Source: Breoghania corrubedonensis
GTDB taxonomy: Bacteria > Pseudomonadota > Alphaproteobacteria > Rhizobiales > Stappiaceae
DNA: 64,000 nucleotides
Reading direction: 5' to 3'
Assembly: GCF_003053845.1 (NCBI RefSeq)
Contig: NZ_QAYG01000004.1
Location: 310,001-374,000, forward strand
Made by a program: the position numbers and the translations under genes. This document shows, in pieces, positions 51,274 through 61,814 of the stretch (its first letter is position 1; each line of letters opens with the position of its first letter). The notes beneath the pieces are model-generated. The model did not search any database and was not told the origin of the DNA. It saw only the letters and a program-made list of their open reading frames with translations.

Positions 51274-51337
51274 AAAAAGAAAGAGGCCGGCGGCGCCCAG
51301 GGGAAGCGGGCGGCAACCGGCATGGGGGACAGCAGGA

Positions 51338-52885
51338 ATGAACGTCGCGAATGATTTTCAGGACCGGTTTCGCCAGGCGATCCAGTCACATGCCGGCGAA
51401 CTTCAGGAGGAAGACGGCGAACCCGCGAAGGTCGAGCTGAGCCCTCGCGCGCGCGAAGTTGCGAGCCTTTTGTCGGGCCGGCAGATCTCAATCTCCGTTC
51501 TGTGTTCGATCGTGCGCATCGTGGAGGCGTTCGCGCTCGTCGCCATCGGGCTCGGCTGTTTCTTCGGTTATGTCTATCCCGGGCATTCAGTCAACATCTA
51601 CTACGCCGCACCGCTCATCATCGGTTCTCTGCTGGCTGTGATGCTGATCCAGGCGGCCGACGGCTATCAGATTTCCGCCTTCCGCTCCTACATCGCCCAG
51701 CTTGCCCGCATCTTCGCGGCCTGGACGATGGTCTTCGCCGGCTTCGCCCTGGTGCTGTTCTTCGCCAAGCTCGGCGACGTCTATTCCCGCGTCTGGTTCG
51801 CCGCCTGGTATGCCGGGGGCCTGATGTTCTTCGTCGCCTCGCGTGCGGTCCTCGCCACCCTCGTGCGGCGCTGGGCCGACGCAGGCCGGCTGGAACGCCG
51901 CGCCATCATAGTCGGCGGCGGCCAGCCTGCGGCGGAACTGATCCAGGATCTCGAAGCCCAGTCCAACAACGACATCCGTATCTGCGGCATCTTCGATGAC
52001 CGTTCCGACGACCGCTCGCCCCCCGTCGTCGCTGGTTACCCCAAGCTCGGCACCATCGCCGAGCTTGTCGAATTCGCACGGCTGACGAGCATCGACCTGC
52101 TCATCGTGTCAATCCCGCTTCGCGCCGAGGAACGCCTGCTGCAGCTCCTGAAGAAGCTCTGGATCCTGCCGCTCGACATCCGTCTCTCGGCCCATTCCGA
52201 CAAGATGCGCTTCCGCCCGCGCTCCTACAGCTATATCGGCCGCGTGCCCCTGCTGGACATGTTCTCCAAGCCGATCACCGACTGGGACGCCATCTGCAAG
52301 CGCGCCTTCGACCTCCTCTTCGCAAGCATCGCGATCGTGCTGCTGTCGCCCGTCATGGCGGCCACGGCGCTTGCGGTGAAGATGACCAGCCGCGGCCCGG
52401 TGCTGTTCAAGCAGAAGCGCTACGGCTTCAACAACGAGGTGATCGAGGTCCTCAAGTTCCGCTCCATGTACGTGGATCAGGAGGACCTGATGGCCCGCAA
52501 GGCGGTCACCCGCGACGACCCGCGCGTGACCCGCGTCGGCCGCTTCATCCGCAAGACCTCGATCGACGAACTGCCGCAGCTTTTCAACGTCATGCGTGGA
52601 GATCTCTCCCTCGTCGGCCCGCGCCCGCATGCGCTGGGCGCCAATACCAACGACAAGTTGTGGGATCAGGTCATCGACGGCTACTTTGCCCGCCACAAGG
52701 TCAAGCCCGGCGTTACCGGCTGGGCGCAGATCAACGGCTGGCGCGGGGAATGCGACACCCCCGACAAGATCCGCCGCCGTATCGAGAGCGATCTCTACTA
52801 CATCGAGAACTGGTCGCTGGGGCTCGACCTCTACATCCTGTTCCTCACGCCCTTCCGCCTGTTCAACACGGAGAACGCCTTTTGA
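51338..52885 (+). CDS. Undecaprenyl-phosphate glucose phosphotransferase (initiating sugar transferase)
   Basis: A 515-residue polyisoprenyl-phosphate hexose-1-phosphate transferase of the WcaJ type. Four N-terminal helices (~50-180) are followed by a nucleotide-fold domain ([20 protein letters not shown]) and the C-terminal bacterial sugar transferase domain: [63 protein letters not shown] and [16 protein letters not shown]. It starts exopolysaccharide repeat synthesis on undecaprenyl phosphate. Its stop overlaps the next gene's TTG start by four bases. Confidence 0.93.
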   Translation: MNVANDFQDRFRQAIQSHAGELQEEDGEPAKVELSPRAREVASLLSGRQISISVLCSIVRIVEAFALVAIGLGCFFGYVYPGHSVNIYYAAPLIIGSLLAVMLIQAADGYQISAFRSYIAQLARIFAAWTMVFAGFALVLFFAKLGDVYSRVWFAAWYAGGLMFFVASRAVLATLVRRWADAGRLERRAIIVGGGQPAAELIQDLEAQSNNDIRICGIFDDRSDDRSPPVVAGYPKLGTIAELVEFARLTSIDLLIVSIPLRAEERLLQLLKKLWILPLDIRLSAHSDKMRFRPRSYSYIGRVPLLDMFSKPITDWDAICKRAFDLLFASIAIVLLSPVMAATALAVKMTSRGPVLFKQKRYGFNNEVIEVLKFRSMYVDQEDLMARKAVTRDDPRVTRVGRFIRKTSIDELPQLFNVMRGDLSLVGPRPHALGANTNDKLWDQVIDGYFARHKVKPGVTGWAQINGWRGECDTPDKIRRRIESDLYYIENWSLGLDLYILFLTPFRLFNTENAF

Positions 52886-54222
52886 GCGACATCGCCGGCC
52901 GTATCGGCCCGCGCGATCGGCGCGCGACCACGCGGCGCCATGAGACGAAACACCCGTTGAACGGCGTGCTGCCGCTGTCCCTGATCGGGGCGGCGGCGTT
53001 GTGGCTTTGCGCATTCTCCGGCTTCTTCGTGATCGACGAGCCGGCCCCTTACGATCTGCTCGTCGTCGGCATCGCCGGCATCGCCTTTCTGTGCGGCCTG
53101 CCGCTGCCACGCGCCATCGCGCCGCTGGTGATCCTGCTGCTGGTCTACATTGCCGGCGGCATCCTCGCCTCCACCCAGGTGCCGGGCTTCGCCACCGCAC
53201 CCATGTACATGGCGACGACGGGCTACCTGGTCATCTCCGCGATCTTCTACGCCGCCGTCACCGCGCGCAGCGAGCGGATGCTCAACGCCATCGTCCACGG
53301 TTACGTGGGGGGCGCGGTGCTGGCGGCGCTTGCCGGCATCGTGGGCTATTTCAACCTCGTGCCGGGATCCGAGGTTTTCACCCTCTACGGCCGCGCCAAG
53401 GGCACCTTTCAGGACCCCAACGTCTTCGGTCCCTTCCTGATCTTTCCCGCCACCTGGCTCACCTGCACGATCCTGATGCGCCCGCTGCGGCAGGGTCTCT
53501 TCGCAAGCCTGCTCCTCTTCGTGCTGATGGCGGGCCTGTTCCTGGCCTTTTCGCGCGCCACCTGGGGCATGACCGCCTTCACCGTGACCGGCGTCGGGCT
53601 GCTGCTCTTCATCAACGAGCGCAACCCGCTCTTTCGCATGCGCATCGTGGCGCTCGCCCTCACCGGCGCGGTGCTGGTGGCGCTGGGCATCATCGCGGCG
53701 CTCAACACCGCATCGGTGGCCACGCTTTTCGCCGAACGCGCGGAGCTGGTGCAGTCCTACGACGCCTCCCATCTCGGCCGCTTCGCCCGCCACATCCTGG
53801 GCTTCCTTCTGGCCGGCGAGAAGCCGCTGGGCATCGGTCCGCTGCAGTTCTACAAGACCTTCACCGAAGACCCGCACAACATGTACCTGAAGTCCTTCAT
53901 GGCCTATGGCTGGATCGGCGGCATCGCCTGGCCGGTTCTGATGGCCCTGACGCTCGCGCGGCTCTTTCCGCTGATCTTCCAGCCGCGCACGACGCGCACC
54001 ATCGCCATCGCGGTGTTCCTGACGCTTGTCGGCCACGCGCTCAACGCGCTCGTCATCGACATGGACCACTGGCGCCACAACTTCCTGCTCCTCGGCCTCG
54101 CCTGGGGACTGATCGCGCAGGAAAGCGCCCACCGCGCGCATACCCGCATCCGCGGCCTCAAGGAGCGTGGCGAAACCGCTCCGCATTCAACCGGCAGTGA
54201 CTTTCGCACAGACAATGCGTGA
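52882..54222 (+). CDS. O-antigen polymerase/ligase-like membrane protein
   Basis: A 446-residue polytopic protein with 10-12 helices. The Wzy/WaaL-type region includes AKGTFQDPNVFGPFLIFPAT and, in the large periplasmic loop and after it, EDPHNMYLKSFMAYGWIGGI. It most likely polymerises the repeat units made by the upstream enzymes. The start is probably the TTG at 52882, coupled to the previous stop (TTGA); no ATG gives a better N-terminus. No Wzx flippase is present in this window. The C-terminus is hydrophilic. Confidence 0.82.
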   Translation: MSDIAGRIGPRDRRATTRRHETKHPLNGVLPLSLIGAAALWLCAFSGFFVIDEPAPYDLLVVGIAGIAFLCGLPLPRAIAPLVILLLVYIAGGILASTQVPGFATAPMYMATTGYLVISAIFYAAVTARSERMLNAIVHGYVGGAVLAALAGIVGYFNLVPGSEVFTLYGRAKGTFQDPNVFGPFLIFPATWLTCTILMRPLRQGLFASLLLFVLMAGLFLAFSRATWGMTAFTVTGVGLLLFINERNPLFRMRIVALALTGAVLVALGIIAALNTASVATLFAERAELVQSYDASHLGRFARHILGFLLAGEKPLGIGPLQFYKTFTEDPHNMYLKSFMAYGWIGGIAWPVLMALTLARLFPLIFQPRTTRTIAIAVFLTLVGHALNALVIDMDHWRHNFLLLGLAWGLIAQESAHRAHTRIRGLKERGETAPHSTGSDFRTDNA

Positions 54223-54266
54223 TCGGTCTTGCGCACGCGGGGCGAAGCGGTTAGGAGAGATCGCGT

Positions 54267-54343
<77 letters not shown>

Positions 54344-54484
54344 TTTTTTCAAAAGACACATCCACCCTTGCCCCGCGGTCCGCCTGCGGCCGGCCGTGAT
54401 GTTTCGTCTTTGAAACCCGCTCCGTTTGCCGGTTCGTTCCGGCCGCGACCTGACAGCACTCTCCAGATCTGACCGGATACGCGC

Positions 54485-55747
54485 ATGGCCATCTGCGGCA
54501 TTGACTTCGGCACGTCCAACTCTTCCGTCGGCATCCTGCGCCAGGGCCAGGTCTTTGTCGTGCCGCTCGACAATGGCTCCACCTCCTCGCCAAGCGCCAT
54601 GTTCTTCCGCCCCGACGGAGCAACCCTGTTCGGCACCGCCGCCGTGGACGCCTACACCCAGGGCGAGGCGGGCCGCTTCATGCGCGCGCTCAAGAGCATG
54701 CTCGGCCACAAGGCGCTGGCGACGTCCACGCTCATCAACCGCAAGCGCGTGCGCTTTTCCGATATCATCGGCCACTACCTGCGCTACCTGAAGCAGGCCG
54801 CCGAAGAGGCCGCCGGCGAGGCCGTCACCTCCGTCGTGCTCGGCCGCCCGGTCTTCTATGTCGACAATGACGCGGAAGCGGACCGTCTGGCCGAGGACAC
54901 CATGGCGACCATCGCCCGCCAGGCCGGCTTCACGGATGTCACCTTCGCCTATGAGCCCGTCGCCGCCGCCCACGCGCATGCCGATAGCGGTGACAGCGAC
55001 GTGAAAGACGCCGATCTCATCCTGGTGGTGGACCTGGGCGGCGGCACGGCCGACTTCTCGCTGCTGCGCAAGGGCGCCGGGGGCGACATGCGTCAACCGG
55101 AGATCCTCGGCAGCGACGGCGTGCACATTGGCGGCACCGATCTCGACTACCGCGTCAACGTCGATTTCTTCATGCCGCTGATGGGGTACGGCGGATCGAT
55201 GAACGACACGTTCCGCACCAAGGTGCTACCGATCCCGCAATGGTATTTTCAGGATCTCGCCACCTGGCAGCGCATCCCCTTCATGTACGAGCCGAAGATC
55301 CGCACCGAATTGCGCGAGATTCGCACGCTCGCGCAGGAGCCGGACAAGATCGACCGGATAATCGAGATCCTCGACGAGCGCCTCGGCCACCGGCTTGCCG
55401 GCGACGCGGAAGCCGCCAAGATCGCGCTGTCGCACGCGCAGTCCACGCGCACCGTGTTCGATTACGTGGAAGACGGCCTCGCCGTCGACGTCGCCCGTGC
55501 CGATTACGAGGCGACCATCGACCCGCAGATCACCCGCATCGTCGCCGCCTCGCAGCGCCTGCTCGCCACCATCGGCGAGAAGGCCGAGCGCGTCGACGCG
55601 ATCCTGATGACGGGCGGCACCTCGCAGGTGCCCCAGATCCAGCGCCAGTTCGCGAAGGCCTATCCGAACGCCGATCTGCTCATGGAAGACCTGTTCGCCA
55701 CCGTCTGCACCGGCCTGACCCGCCTGGCGGCAACCCGCTTCGCCTGA
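54485..55747 (+). CDS. Hsp70-like putative chaperone (YegD type)
   Basis: A 420-residue actin-fold ATPase that lacks the C-terminal substrate domain of DnaK. Phosphate-binding motifs are present: ICGIDFGTSNSSVGI at the start, LILVVDLGGGTADFSLL near residue 180 and DAILMTGGTSQVPQIQRQF near residue 375. This matches the short YegD/DUF group of Hsp70 relatives. No DnaJ or GrpE partner is nearby; a large membrane protein is encoded 246 bases downstream on the same strand. A triple repeat begins at its last codons. Function unknown. Confidence 0.88.
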   Translation: MAICGIDFGTSNSSVGILRQGQVFVVPLDNGSTSSPSAMFFRPDGATLFGTAAVDAYTQGEAGRFMRALKSMLGHKALATSTLINRKRVRFSDIIGHYLRYLKQAAEEAAGEAVTSVVLGRPVFYVDNDAEADRLAEDTMATIARQAGFTDVTFAYEPVAAAHAHADSGDSDVKDADLILVVDLGGGTADFSLLRKGAGGDMRQPEILGSDGVHIGGTDLDYRVNVDFFMPLMGYGGSMNDTFRTKVLPIPQWYFQDLATWQRIPFMYEPKIRTELREIRTLAQEPDKIDRIIEILDERLGHRLAGDAEAAKIALSHAQSTRTVFDYVEDGLAVDVARADYEATIDPQITRIVAASQRLLATIGEKAERVDAILMTGGTSQVPQIQRQFAKAYPNADLLMEDLFATVCTGLTRLAATRFA

Positions 55748-55792
55748 ACACTCCGTTTCGCCTGAACGCCCCGCTTCGCCTGAACGCCCCCG
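55739..55792. repeat. Three tandem 18-base units at the end of the Hsp70-like gene
   Basis: The unit TTCGCCTGAACGCCCCGC occurs three times in a row with two or three changes. Each unit carries TTC GCC TGA, so each repeats the gene's final Phe-Ala-stop. The array ends in a C-rich stretch. It looks like recent slippage or duplication. Confidence 0.8.
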
Positions 55793-55993
55793 GCCCTTCG
55801 CATCCGCCCCGCGAAACCCGCCACGCGGGAGGGTTCACGGGGCCGGATGGATACGGGCCAGTCGACGCGCGGGGCGGCCGCCATGCCCCGCTTCAGCCCG
55901 AGTGGCGACCATCGCTCGATAGTAAGTATTTATTTAAAATTAAACTTCTTCTCTCTTCGCATTATGCTTTCCTTCTTTTGGGGGAGCTTCGGG

Positions 55994-58900
55994 ATGCATA
56001 TTTCAACCATCTTCCTGTCTTCATTGGGATTATTTGTAACGGTCCGTTTTTTCTTCCGCCCGATGACCGGCGGATCCAAGGCTGTGGCGCTTCACCGGAG
56101 ACCCGCCCGCGCCGCCCTCACGGCCGCAACCGAAACGCTGGCGAACCTGCTTTTCTGGTTCACCCTCTCCGCCGGGCTGACATGGTTGGCGCTCACGGTG
56201 CTGGAGAGCTGGAAGCCGACCGACCTCGTCCACACCGAAGCCGCGCTGCAGGCGGTGCGCACATGGTCTGACCGACTGGAACGGGTGACGGGCCATCTGG
56301 GGCTGTTCGCCGCCGCCGCGGCAGCGCTCGGATTGTTGTGGTGGAGCTTCAGACGTACGAAGCGGCGGACCCGGGAGGAGGTCGAGGCTCGGCTCGACGC
56401 CGCGATGACCGCATTGCAGCAACGCGCCGGGCAGGAGGAATTGCCGACCCTGCCGCCCGATGAGCGCATGCAACTCGTTGCCAACGAGATCGATACGACG
56501 CGAAAGCGGCTCGACGCGCTCATGGAGGAGAAGGCGGAGCAGGACAAGATCATCGAAGCGGGCCTCCACCTTGGCAAGCTGGAACAGTTGCACACACAAC
56601 TGGATCTGTTGCGCCGGGCCGAACGGCAGGTGGAAGAGGATTTGAAGGCGGAACAGGCAGAAGAGCCTGCCCCAACCGGGCGCCTGCGCACATTCTTCGT
56701 CTCGAAAGGCTTTCACGACACGCTTGGTCATGCCGGAAAGGTGCTCGCAATCTGCTGCCTGATGGCCGTCATTCCCGCTTCGCTTGTTCTGACCGGTCCT
56801 GTCGCGCTCGGCGTTCTCGCCCAGAAACGTATTGCGCTTCAGGCAGATGCGCGAGACTTCGAATTCGCGATCGCACAGGGGGAAATCAACCAGGCCTGGG
56901 AAGACGCGATGAGCGGCCCCGGCGCGACAACGGACAATGACGCGTCGTCGCTTGACGAGGAAGACGAACAGACGGCCTCCGATCTGGCGCAGGCCTTCGA
57001 AACCCAGTTCCTTCCCGATACGATGGTCAGGAGCGCGGCGCGGGCCGGCGCGAGAAGCGCCGCGATCCGTTCCTACGCCAGAGAGCGGGTCCGGCGCACG
57101 GTGCTGTCCCACGCAACAACGCGCACGCCGGCGATCTCCGTGGCGCACCTGCCGGACGTTCCGGTGGGCGCGCTCGATCAGCAAACCGATGCACTCCTCG
57201 AACGCGCCGCGACGGCGAAGCCGGGGCCACAGACGCCGCTCGGCCGCAAGGTCCGCGCGGAAGCTCTGGATCTGGCACGGCACAACCCCGGTTTGTGGAA
57301 CTCCGTGAAGGCGCGGTTTCGCACCTACCGCGCCTCCTTCGGCGCGGTCGCCCCGCCGCAGCGCCTGCAGGCGATCATCGTCAATCAGGCGATCGGCGAT
57401 GTTCTTGGCAGCGCGGGCACGCCACACGGCTTCTGGAGCGAACAGGCCCGGCGTTTCGGAGCAAACATGTCGGCCGATGCCGCGAGCGCCTATTCCGAGG
57501 CCAGCGCGCGGGGTTTCCTGACGGACTTTGCCAGAACCGGCGACCTGCCCGGCGCGAGCGAACGCACGGCCGCACGCACGATCAAGGCCATTCCGGCAGC
57601 AAGTGCCGCCGGTTTGCGCCGATTGTCCGACATTGTCCCCGACGGGAGCGACATAACCAACCGCATCAACGCCCGCCGCGCGACCTTGAGCGCGCACACG
57701 TTGCCGGTCTCCAATGCCGCCGCCGTGAGAACGACCGAGCGGGCGGCGCGATTGATGGGAAAGAACTTCGACGCATCGAGCACTCTCGTTGAGTTCTCCG
57801 ATTATTTTCCCGGCTACGAGGGGCAGGAGCTCGAAACCCGGCGCGCGCGAACCTCGCGTTCGCTGAACCTCGCCGGAGCCCCGCCGGCACGTGCGACGGC
57901 CAAGCGCGCGGTGCTGCGCCAATCGCGCGCCGCCGTGCGTCGGGCCACATCCTTCGTGCGCCTTCGCGGTTTCTCGCGAATTGGCGGCGTCCTGATCGGG
58001 CGCGAGGCGGAAGAAGGCCCGCAGCTGCGCGTGGATCGCTTCGACTGGACCATCGGGAAGCGGGCATTCCGCTTCGAATTGGCCGTCGCCGGCAAGCCCG
58101 CCATGAGCTTCGGCCCGTTCGACCCCGCAATCGTGCATCTGGCGCTGCTCTACGCCGCCGACCAGAGACCCACGGCGGTGACGATGGTGACCGCACCGCC
58201 CCTGCCGGAATTGCGCATTCTGCATCATCCCGCCCTGGTGGATACGGGACTGGGCTGCCGGGCGCGGCGGCTGGATCAGTTTGCCGACGAGGTCACAGGG
58301 CGTGTGAGCGCCCTTCAGGAGCTACGGGAGATTGAAACCCTGCATGCGGAAGGAGAAATCGCCCTCCACAATCTGGTCCGCAACATCCAGATCGTCGCGA
58401 TTTCGCAAACCCCCGACGGAAAGAAGGCGATCGCCGGCTACGGGGCGCAATCATTCGTCGATGCGGCAAGCAACGCCAGTCCGGACGAACGCGAGCTTCT
58501 GGCGGCCGAAATTCGGCTTTCAGACAGGGCGACACCGCTGACCATCGCGTCCAGGCCGGCCTATTTCGAGGCGCATACGAGCGCTCTGGTCGACCGCTGC
58601 CGCAAGAGCGGCGATCTGGCCTCGTTCAGCGCCTGCGCGATAAAGGCGGCCACGGACGATGCCTCCGCCACATTGAAGCGCGGGGCGCAGTGGCTCGCCC
58701 CGCCCGTGGAGTTCCAGACCTGGAGCGGCGTACGCGAGAAAGCCTATCGGGTTGAGGAACAACTGGATTTCCTGACGGGACGCGGCGAGGATTCACTCGG
58801 TCCGCTCCGTTTCATGGTGCAGGTGGCCATTTCAAGCCCCGCCTATTTCGCGGACCCTGGCAAAGGCTGGTACGACCCCGAAAATCTCGCGCCCCAGGAA

Positions 58901-59455
58901 TATACCGACCCACACCCGTGGGAGTTTGCGCAAACCGCCCGCGTGCTGCAGCAGGCGCTCGTCACGCTGATCTCAGAGTCCGCCGAGCACAAGGAGGTCT
59001 ATGCCGACATGGTCGCTTTCACCCGGTTGCAGAGGTTCTTTCGCAACGCTCTGGATGGAGCGCTGTCGGAGAGCTTCCCTCTGGAGGAGCTTGCCAAAAT
59101 CGCCGAGGCGACGCGTGCCTCCGTCAACACCAACGCACCGACACTGAGGTGGAACCCGAACCCCGGGCAGATCGAGCGTTCGCTGACCAAGCTGCTCGAT
59201 GACGCGCCGGACAAGGGCGGGGCGGCCACGGCGTGCAGGCGTCTGGCGAACCGTCCGGATGCAGCCGGCATTCCTCCCGAACAATGGCACACGGCTTGCG
59301 GCACGACGACGTTGAGCGAAGAGCTGCCCAACAAGGACGCGGTCACCCGGGTCTCCTATCTCAATGAGCTGAGGGATCTGCGCTTCGAACTCGGCCTTTC
59401 GCGCGATGAGGAGCTGATGCAGCGCTATTACGCGTCCGGCTGCCCGAGGCCGTGA
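55994..59455 (+). CDS. Unrecognised 1153-residue membrane protein with coiled coil and large periplasmic domain
   Basis: The ATG at 55994 is chosen because GGGGGAG lies seven bases upstream; the open frame continues back to 55847 without such a site. Four helices are predicted: ~3-20, ~45-70, ~100-121 and ~250-275. Basic loops after helices 1 and 3 (RRPARAAL, RRTKRRTREE) place an acidic coiled coil (~125-235, EARLDAAMTALQQ... to LKAEQAEEP) in the cytoplasm and leave about 880 C-terminal residues in the periplasm. That domain is rich in Arg and Ala, carries seven or so Cys towards its end (ACRRLANR, HTACGTT, ASGCPRP) and shows no motif I know. The upstream DNA (55920-55990) is AT-rich and probably holds its own promoter. 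Confidence 0.75.
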   Translation: MHISTIFLSSLGLFVTVRFFFRPMTGGSKAVALHRRPARAALTAATETLANLLFWFTLSAGLTWLALTVLESWKPTDLVHTEAALQAVRTWSDRLERVTGHLGLFAAAAAALGLLWWSFRRTKRRTREEVEARLDAAMTALQQRAGQEELPTLPPDERMQLVANEIDTTRKRLDALMEEKAEQDKIIEAGLHLGKLEQLHTQLDLLRRAERQVEEDLKAEQAEEPAPTGRLRTFFVSKGFHDTLGHAGKVLAICCLMAVIPASLVLTGPVALGVLAQKRIALQADARDFEFAIAQGEINQAWEDAMSGPGATTDNDASSLDEEDEQTASDLAQAFETQFLPDTMVRSAARAGARSAAIRSYARERVRRTVLSHATTRTPAISVAHLPDVPVGALDQQTDALLERAATAKPGPQTPLGRKVRAEALDLARHNPGLWNSVKARFRTYRASFGAVAPPQRLQAIIVNQAIGDVLGSAGTPHGFWSEQARRFGANMSADAASAYSEASARGFLTDFARTGDLPGASERTAARTIKAIPAASAAGLRRLSDIVPDGSDITNRINARRATLSAHTLPVSNAAAVRTTERAARLMGKNFDASSTLVEFSDYFPGYEGQELETRRARTSRSLNLAGAPPARATAKRAVLRQSRAAVRRATSFVRLRGFSRIGGVLIGREAEEGPQLRVDRFDWTIGKRAFRFELAVAGKPAMSFGPFDPAIVHLALLYAADQRPTAVTMVTAPPLPELRILHHPALVDTGLGCRARRLDQFADEVTGRVSALQELREIETLHAEGEIALHNLVRNIQIVAISQTPDGKKAIAGYGAQSFVDAASNASPDERELLAAEIRLSDRATPLTIASRPAYFEAHTSALVDRCRKSGDLASFSACAIKAATDDASATLKRGAQWLAPPVEFQTWSGVREKAYRVEEQLDFLTGRGEDSLGPLRFMVQVAISSPAYFADPGKGWYDPENLAPQEYTDPHPWEFAQTARVLQQALVTLISESAEHKEVYADMVAFTRLQRFFRNALDGALSESFPLEELAKIAEATRASVNTNAPTLRWNPNPGQIERSLTKLLDDAPDKGGAATACRRLANRPDAAGIPPEQWHTACGTTTLSEELPNKDAVTRVSYLNELRDLRFELGLSRDEELMQRYYASGCPRP

Positions 59456-59543
59456 CATCCTAGGCCCTAGCGTCCGAGGGGCTGACCGCCGCGGCCGGCC
59501 GGACCGGCGATGACATCGGGGACTGCCAGTTCGCGGCCCCCGT

Positions 59544-60536
59544 TCAGCAGCCGGCCACGCATGAGCCGCCGGCGTCGAATTCCATCGTCTTGCCGGAAAG
59601 CGGCACATGTGCGGGCACCTTCACTGCCATCAGGAAGGCCTCGGTCTTCGTGCCCTTGACGACCTCGCCGTTCTGCGTCGCCGCTTCATTGGCGTGCGAG
59701 GGGATGACGGCGGCCGGATGCACCAGTTCGTTGACCACCCAGGCGGCTTCCTTCGGCCCGGTCGTATAGGTGTCGCCGATATTGATGACAACGAGCTTGG
59801 CGTCATAGAAGCCGCGCACCACGCTCTCCTGCTCCGCCGTCATGCCCGTGTCGCCGGAAAGATAGGCCACAAGCCCGTTGGAAAAACGCAGGATGTAGCC
59901 CGTGGGCGGGCCCGCATAGCCGGAAATGCCGGCCGCCTTCATCGCCTCGCCAAGCTCCCCGCCGATGAGATCGGGCGAAACCCCGTTGGAATGAACCGCC
60001 GGAACGGTCGCGATCGTCACGCCGCCGACCTTCACCGAGCCGCCGAAGCGCGCCAGCACCGAGTTTTCCGGGTTCCCACCCAATGCCCTCAGCTTGGCGG
60101 CGAAAAATGCCGGCATCTCCGAACCTGTGACGATCTTGGCGCCCTTGGCCACCGCGATCTCCGCGACATTGGTATTGGGGCGGGTATCGACGGAAAGATC
60201 GGGTTCGGCGCAGGTGCCCGCGTCCACCGCCTGGGTGCGGCGCGGGCCAACGTGGTCGCCGTGCAGATGGCTGACCAGCAATGCGTCGATATCGCCCAGA
60301 CGCGGATCGTCGGGTCCGGCGACCGTCATCCCGGCATCGTAGAGAAGCCGCGTCCCGTCGGGATCCTCGAATACGAACGCCCGGTCGAGGCGGCAGAACT
60401 CTCCCGTCTGACCGCCAAGCGGCGTAACCTTGACGGTCTTGATCTCCGCCGCGCTCTGGGCCTGGGCGAAGCCGGCACCGAAAAGGCAGAGCGCGGCGCC
60501 GGCGGACACGCACGAGGCGAGGATGATGCGTTTCAT
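59544..60536 (-). CDS. Exported metallo-beta-lactamase-fold hydrolase
   Basis: A 330-residue protein with signal peptide (MKRIILASCVSAGAALCLFG-AGFAQA). The metal-binding motif VSHLHGDHVG (HxHxDH) lies near residue 95, a further His is in VPAVHSNGVSPD near residue 175, an Asp in LSGDTGMT near residue 235 and a His in VIPSHANE near residue 285. This is the layout of UlaG/Zn-dependent hydrolases that act on lactones, phosphodiesters or similar; the substrate is unknown. The C-terminus ends CVAGC. The ATG at 60536 starts the signal directly. It is monocistronic, convergent with the giant membrane protein gene. Confidence 0.88.
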   Translation of the reverse strand: MKRIILASCVSAGAALCLFGAGFAQAQSAAEIKTVKVTPLGGQTGEFCRLDRAFVFEDPDGTRLLYDAGMTVAGPDDPRLGDIDALLVSHLHGDHVGPRRTQAVDAGTCAEPDLSVDTRPNTNVAEIAVAKGAKIVTGSEMPAFFAAKLRALGGNPENSVLARFGGSVKVGGVTIATVPAVHSNGVSPDLIGGELGEAMKAAGISGYAGPPTGYILRFSNGLVAYLSGDTGMTAEQESVVRGFYDAKLVVINIGDTYTTGPKEAAWVVNELVHPAAVIPSHANEAATQNGEVVKGTKTEAFLMAVKVPAHVPLSGKTMEFDAGGSCVAGC

Positions 60537-60788
60537 GAAGACCCCCAATGGTTCCAGCAACGACCGGAATCAGATCATGCGGTGAATGGTTGCTCAGTAC
60601 TGTGCAGAGAAAAAGGCATACCGCAACAACGCCCCGGCCTGCGAAACGCCCAGCGCTGCCGCTGGCGAGCCCGCGCGCGCGATCGCACGGAACGCGTGCG
60701 GCAGGAACTGGCGGTCATGATCTGCCCGCGGCCGCAGCCGATCCCCAGTCAGGGGACATGCCGGGGCGGCCCGCCGACGAGCGATGTT

Positions 60789-61526
60789 TCACCGCGCCTG
60801 ATCCAGGATCCGTTTGCATTCCAGAAGTTCGAACAGCGTCGCCTGCAGGCGGCGAATGTCGTCCTTGGCAAGCGACCCGTCGCCATCGCCGCGCGGCTCG
60901 CCGCGCAAACGCTCGATCAGGCGAAAGGGGGAACGCTGCGGCTCCGGCCCGACCTCATCCGCCAGCACGTCGCGCGGCAGCGGTTCGTCGGCGGGCGCAA
61001 GGCCGGCACCGCGCAGCACCGCCGGCATTTCCGTTGCCATACTGGGCGTTGCGGCATTGGGACCGGAGGACGCCGCGGGCGGGCGAACGGCGGTCTGGGT
61101 GGCGCGCGGTCGCGGTTGCGGCTGCGGCGGCGCCACCGGCGCCTCGGCCCGGCTTTCCTGCCCGTTGTCTCTGGATGGCGCGCGCGGCGCGACCGCTTCG
61201 TCTTCCCGGTCCTCGGGCAGCGGACCGCCCGGCGCGCCACTCTCGATGCCGCGCCCGACATCCATCACCCAGTGCACGCCATTCTCCTTCAGGAGACGCT
61301 GCACGCCCTTGATGGTGTAGCCTTCGCCATAGAGAAGCTTGCGGATGCCGGCGAGAAGATCGACGTCGTCGGGCCGGTAATAGCGCCGGCCGCCACCGCG
61401 CTTCAGCGGCTTGATCTGGGTGAAGCGGGTTTCCCAGAAGCGCAGCACGTGCTGGGGCAGGTCGAGTTCCGCCGCGACTTCACTGATCGTTCGAAACGCG
61501 TCCGGACTCTTATCCACTGGCTTCAA
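60789..61526 (-). CDS. MerR-type transcriptional regulator, associated with ihfA
   Basis: A 245-residue protein. The N-terminal MerR winged helix covers residues ~10-80 ([25 protein letters not shown], with [20 protein letters not shown]). A proline-, alanine- and arginine-rich linker (~95-195) leads to a short C-terminal helix ([15 protein letters not shown]). It lacks the effector domain of classical MerR proteins. A gene of this form follows ihfA in many alphaproteobacteria; the target is not known to me. Confidence 0.9.
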   Translation of the reverse strand: MKPVDKSPDAFRTISEVAAELDLPQHVLRFWETRFTQIKPLKRGGGRRYYRPDDVDLLAGIRKLLYGEGYTIKGVQRLLKENGVHWVMDVGRGIESGAPGGPLPEDREDEAVAPRAPSRDNGQESRAEAPVAPPQPQPRPRATQTAVRPPAASSGPNAATPSMATEMPAVLRGAGLAPADEPLPRDVLADEVGPEPQRSPFRLIERLRGEPRGDGDGSLAKDDIRRLQATLFELLECKRILDQAR

Positions 61527-61814
61527 TCACGTCTGCTGTCGGGAGATGTCCTCAGGGAGCGACCCGCAAACGGCCCCGTGCGAGAACGAGTCCCCGTTGA
61601 ACTTGTTGTGCCGGGAACCCTGGCTTTCCACGCTTCGCGCCCGCGAGCGCAACGCCCTTGCCCGGCAGCCCTTTTTCGAAACCGTCGCAAGGCTCCCTCC
61701 GGCTGGCGCGTGCCGCGCCCCGGAACGTCGGATACCTTCAAGACGAGCCCCATGCGGAAAGGTCATGACAACCATCTCTGCGCGAGGCTTTCCCTGACGG
61801 GGTCGGCTACGAGA

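Noticed and set aside
52109-54186. Long minus-strand open frames under the sugar transferase and polymerase genes.
   Set aside because: Antisense to clear membrane and transferase families; no motifs.
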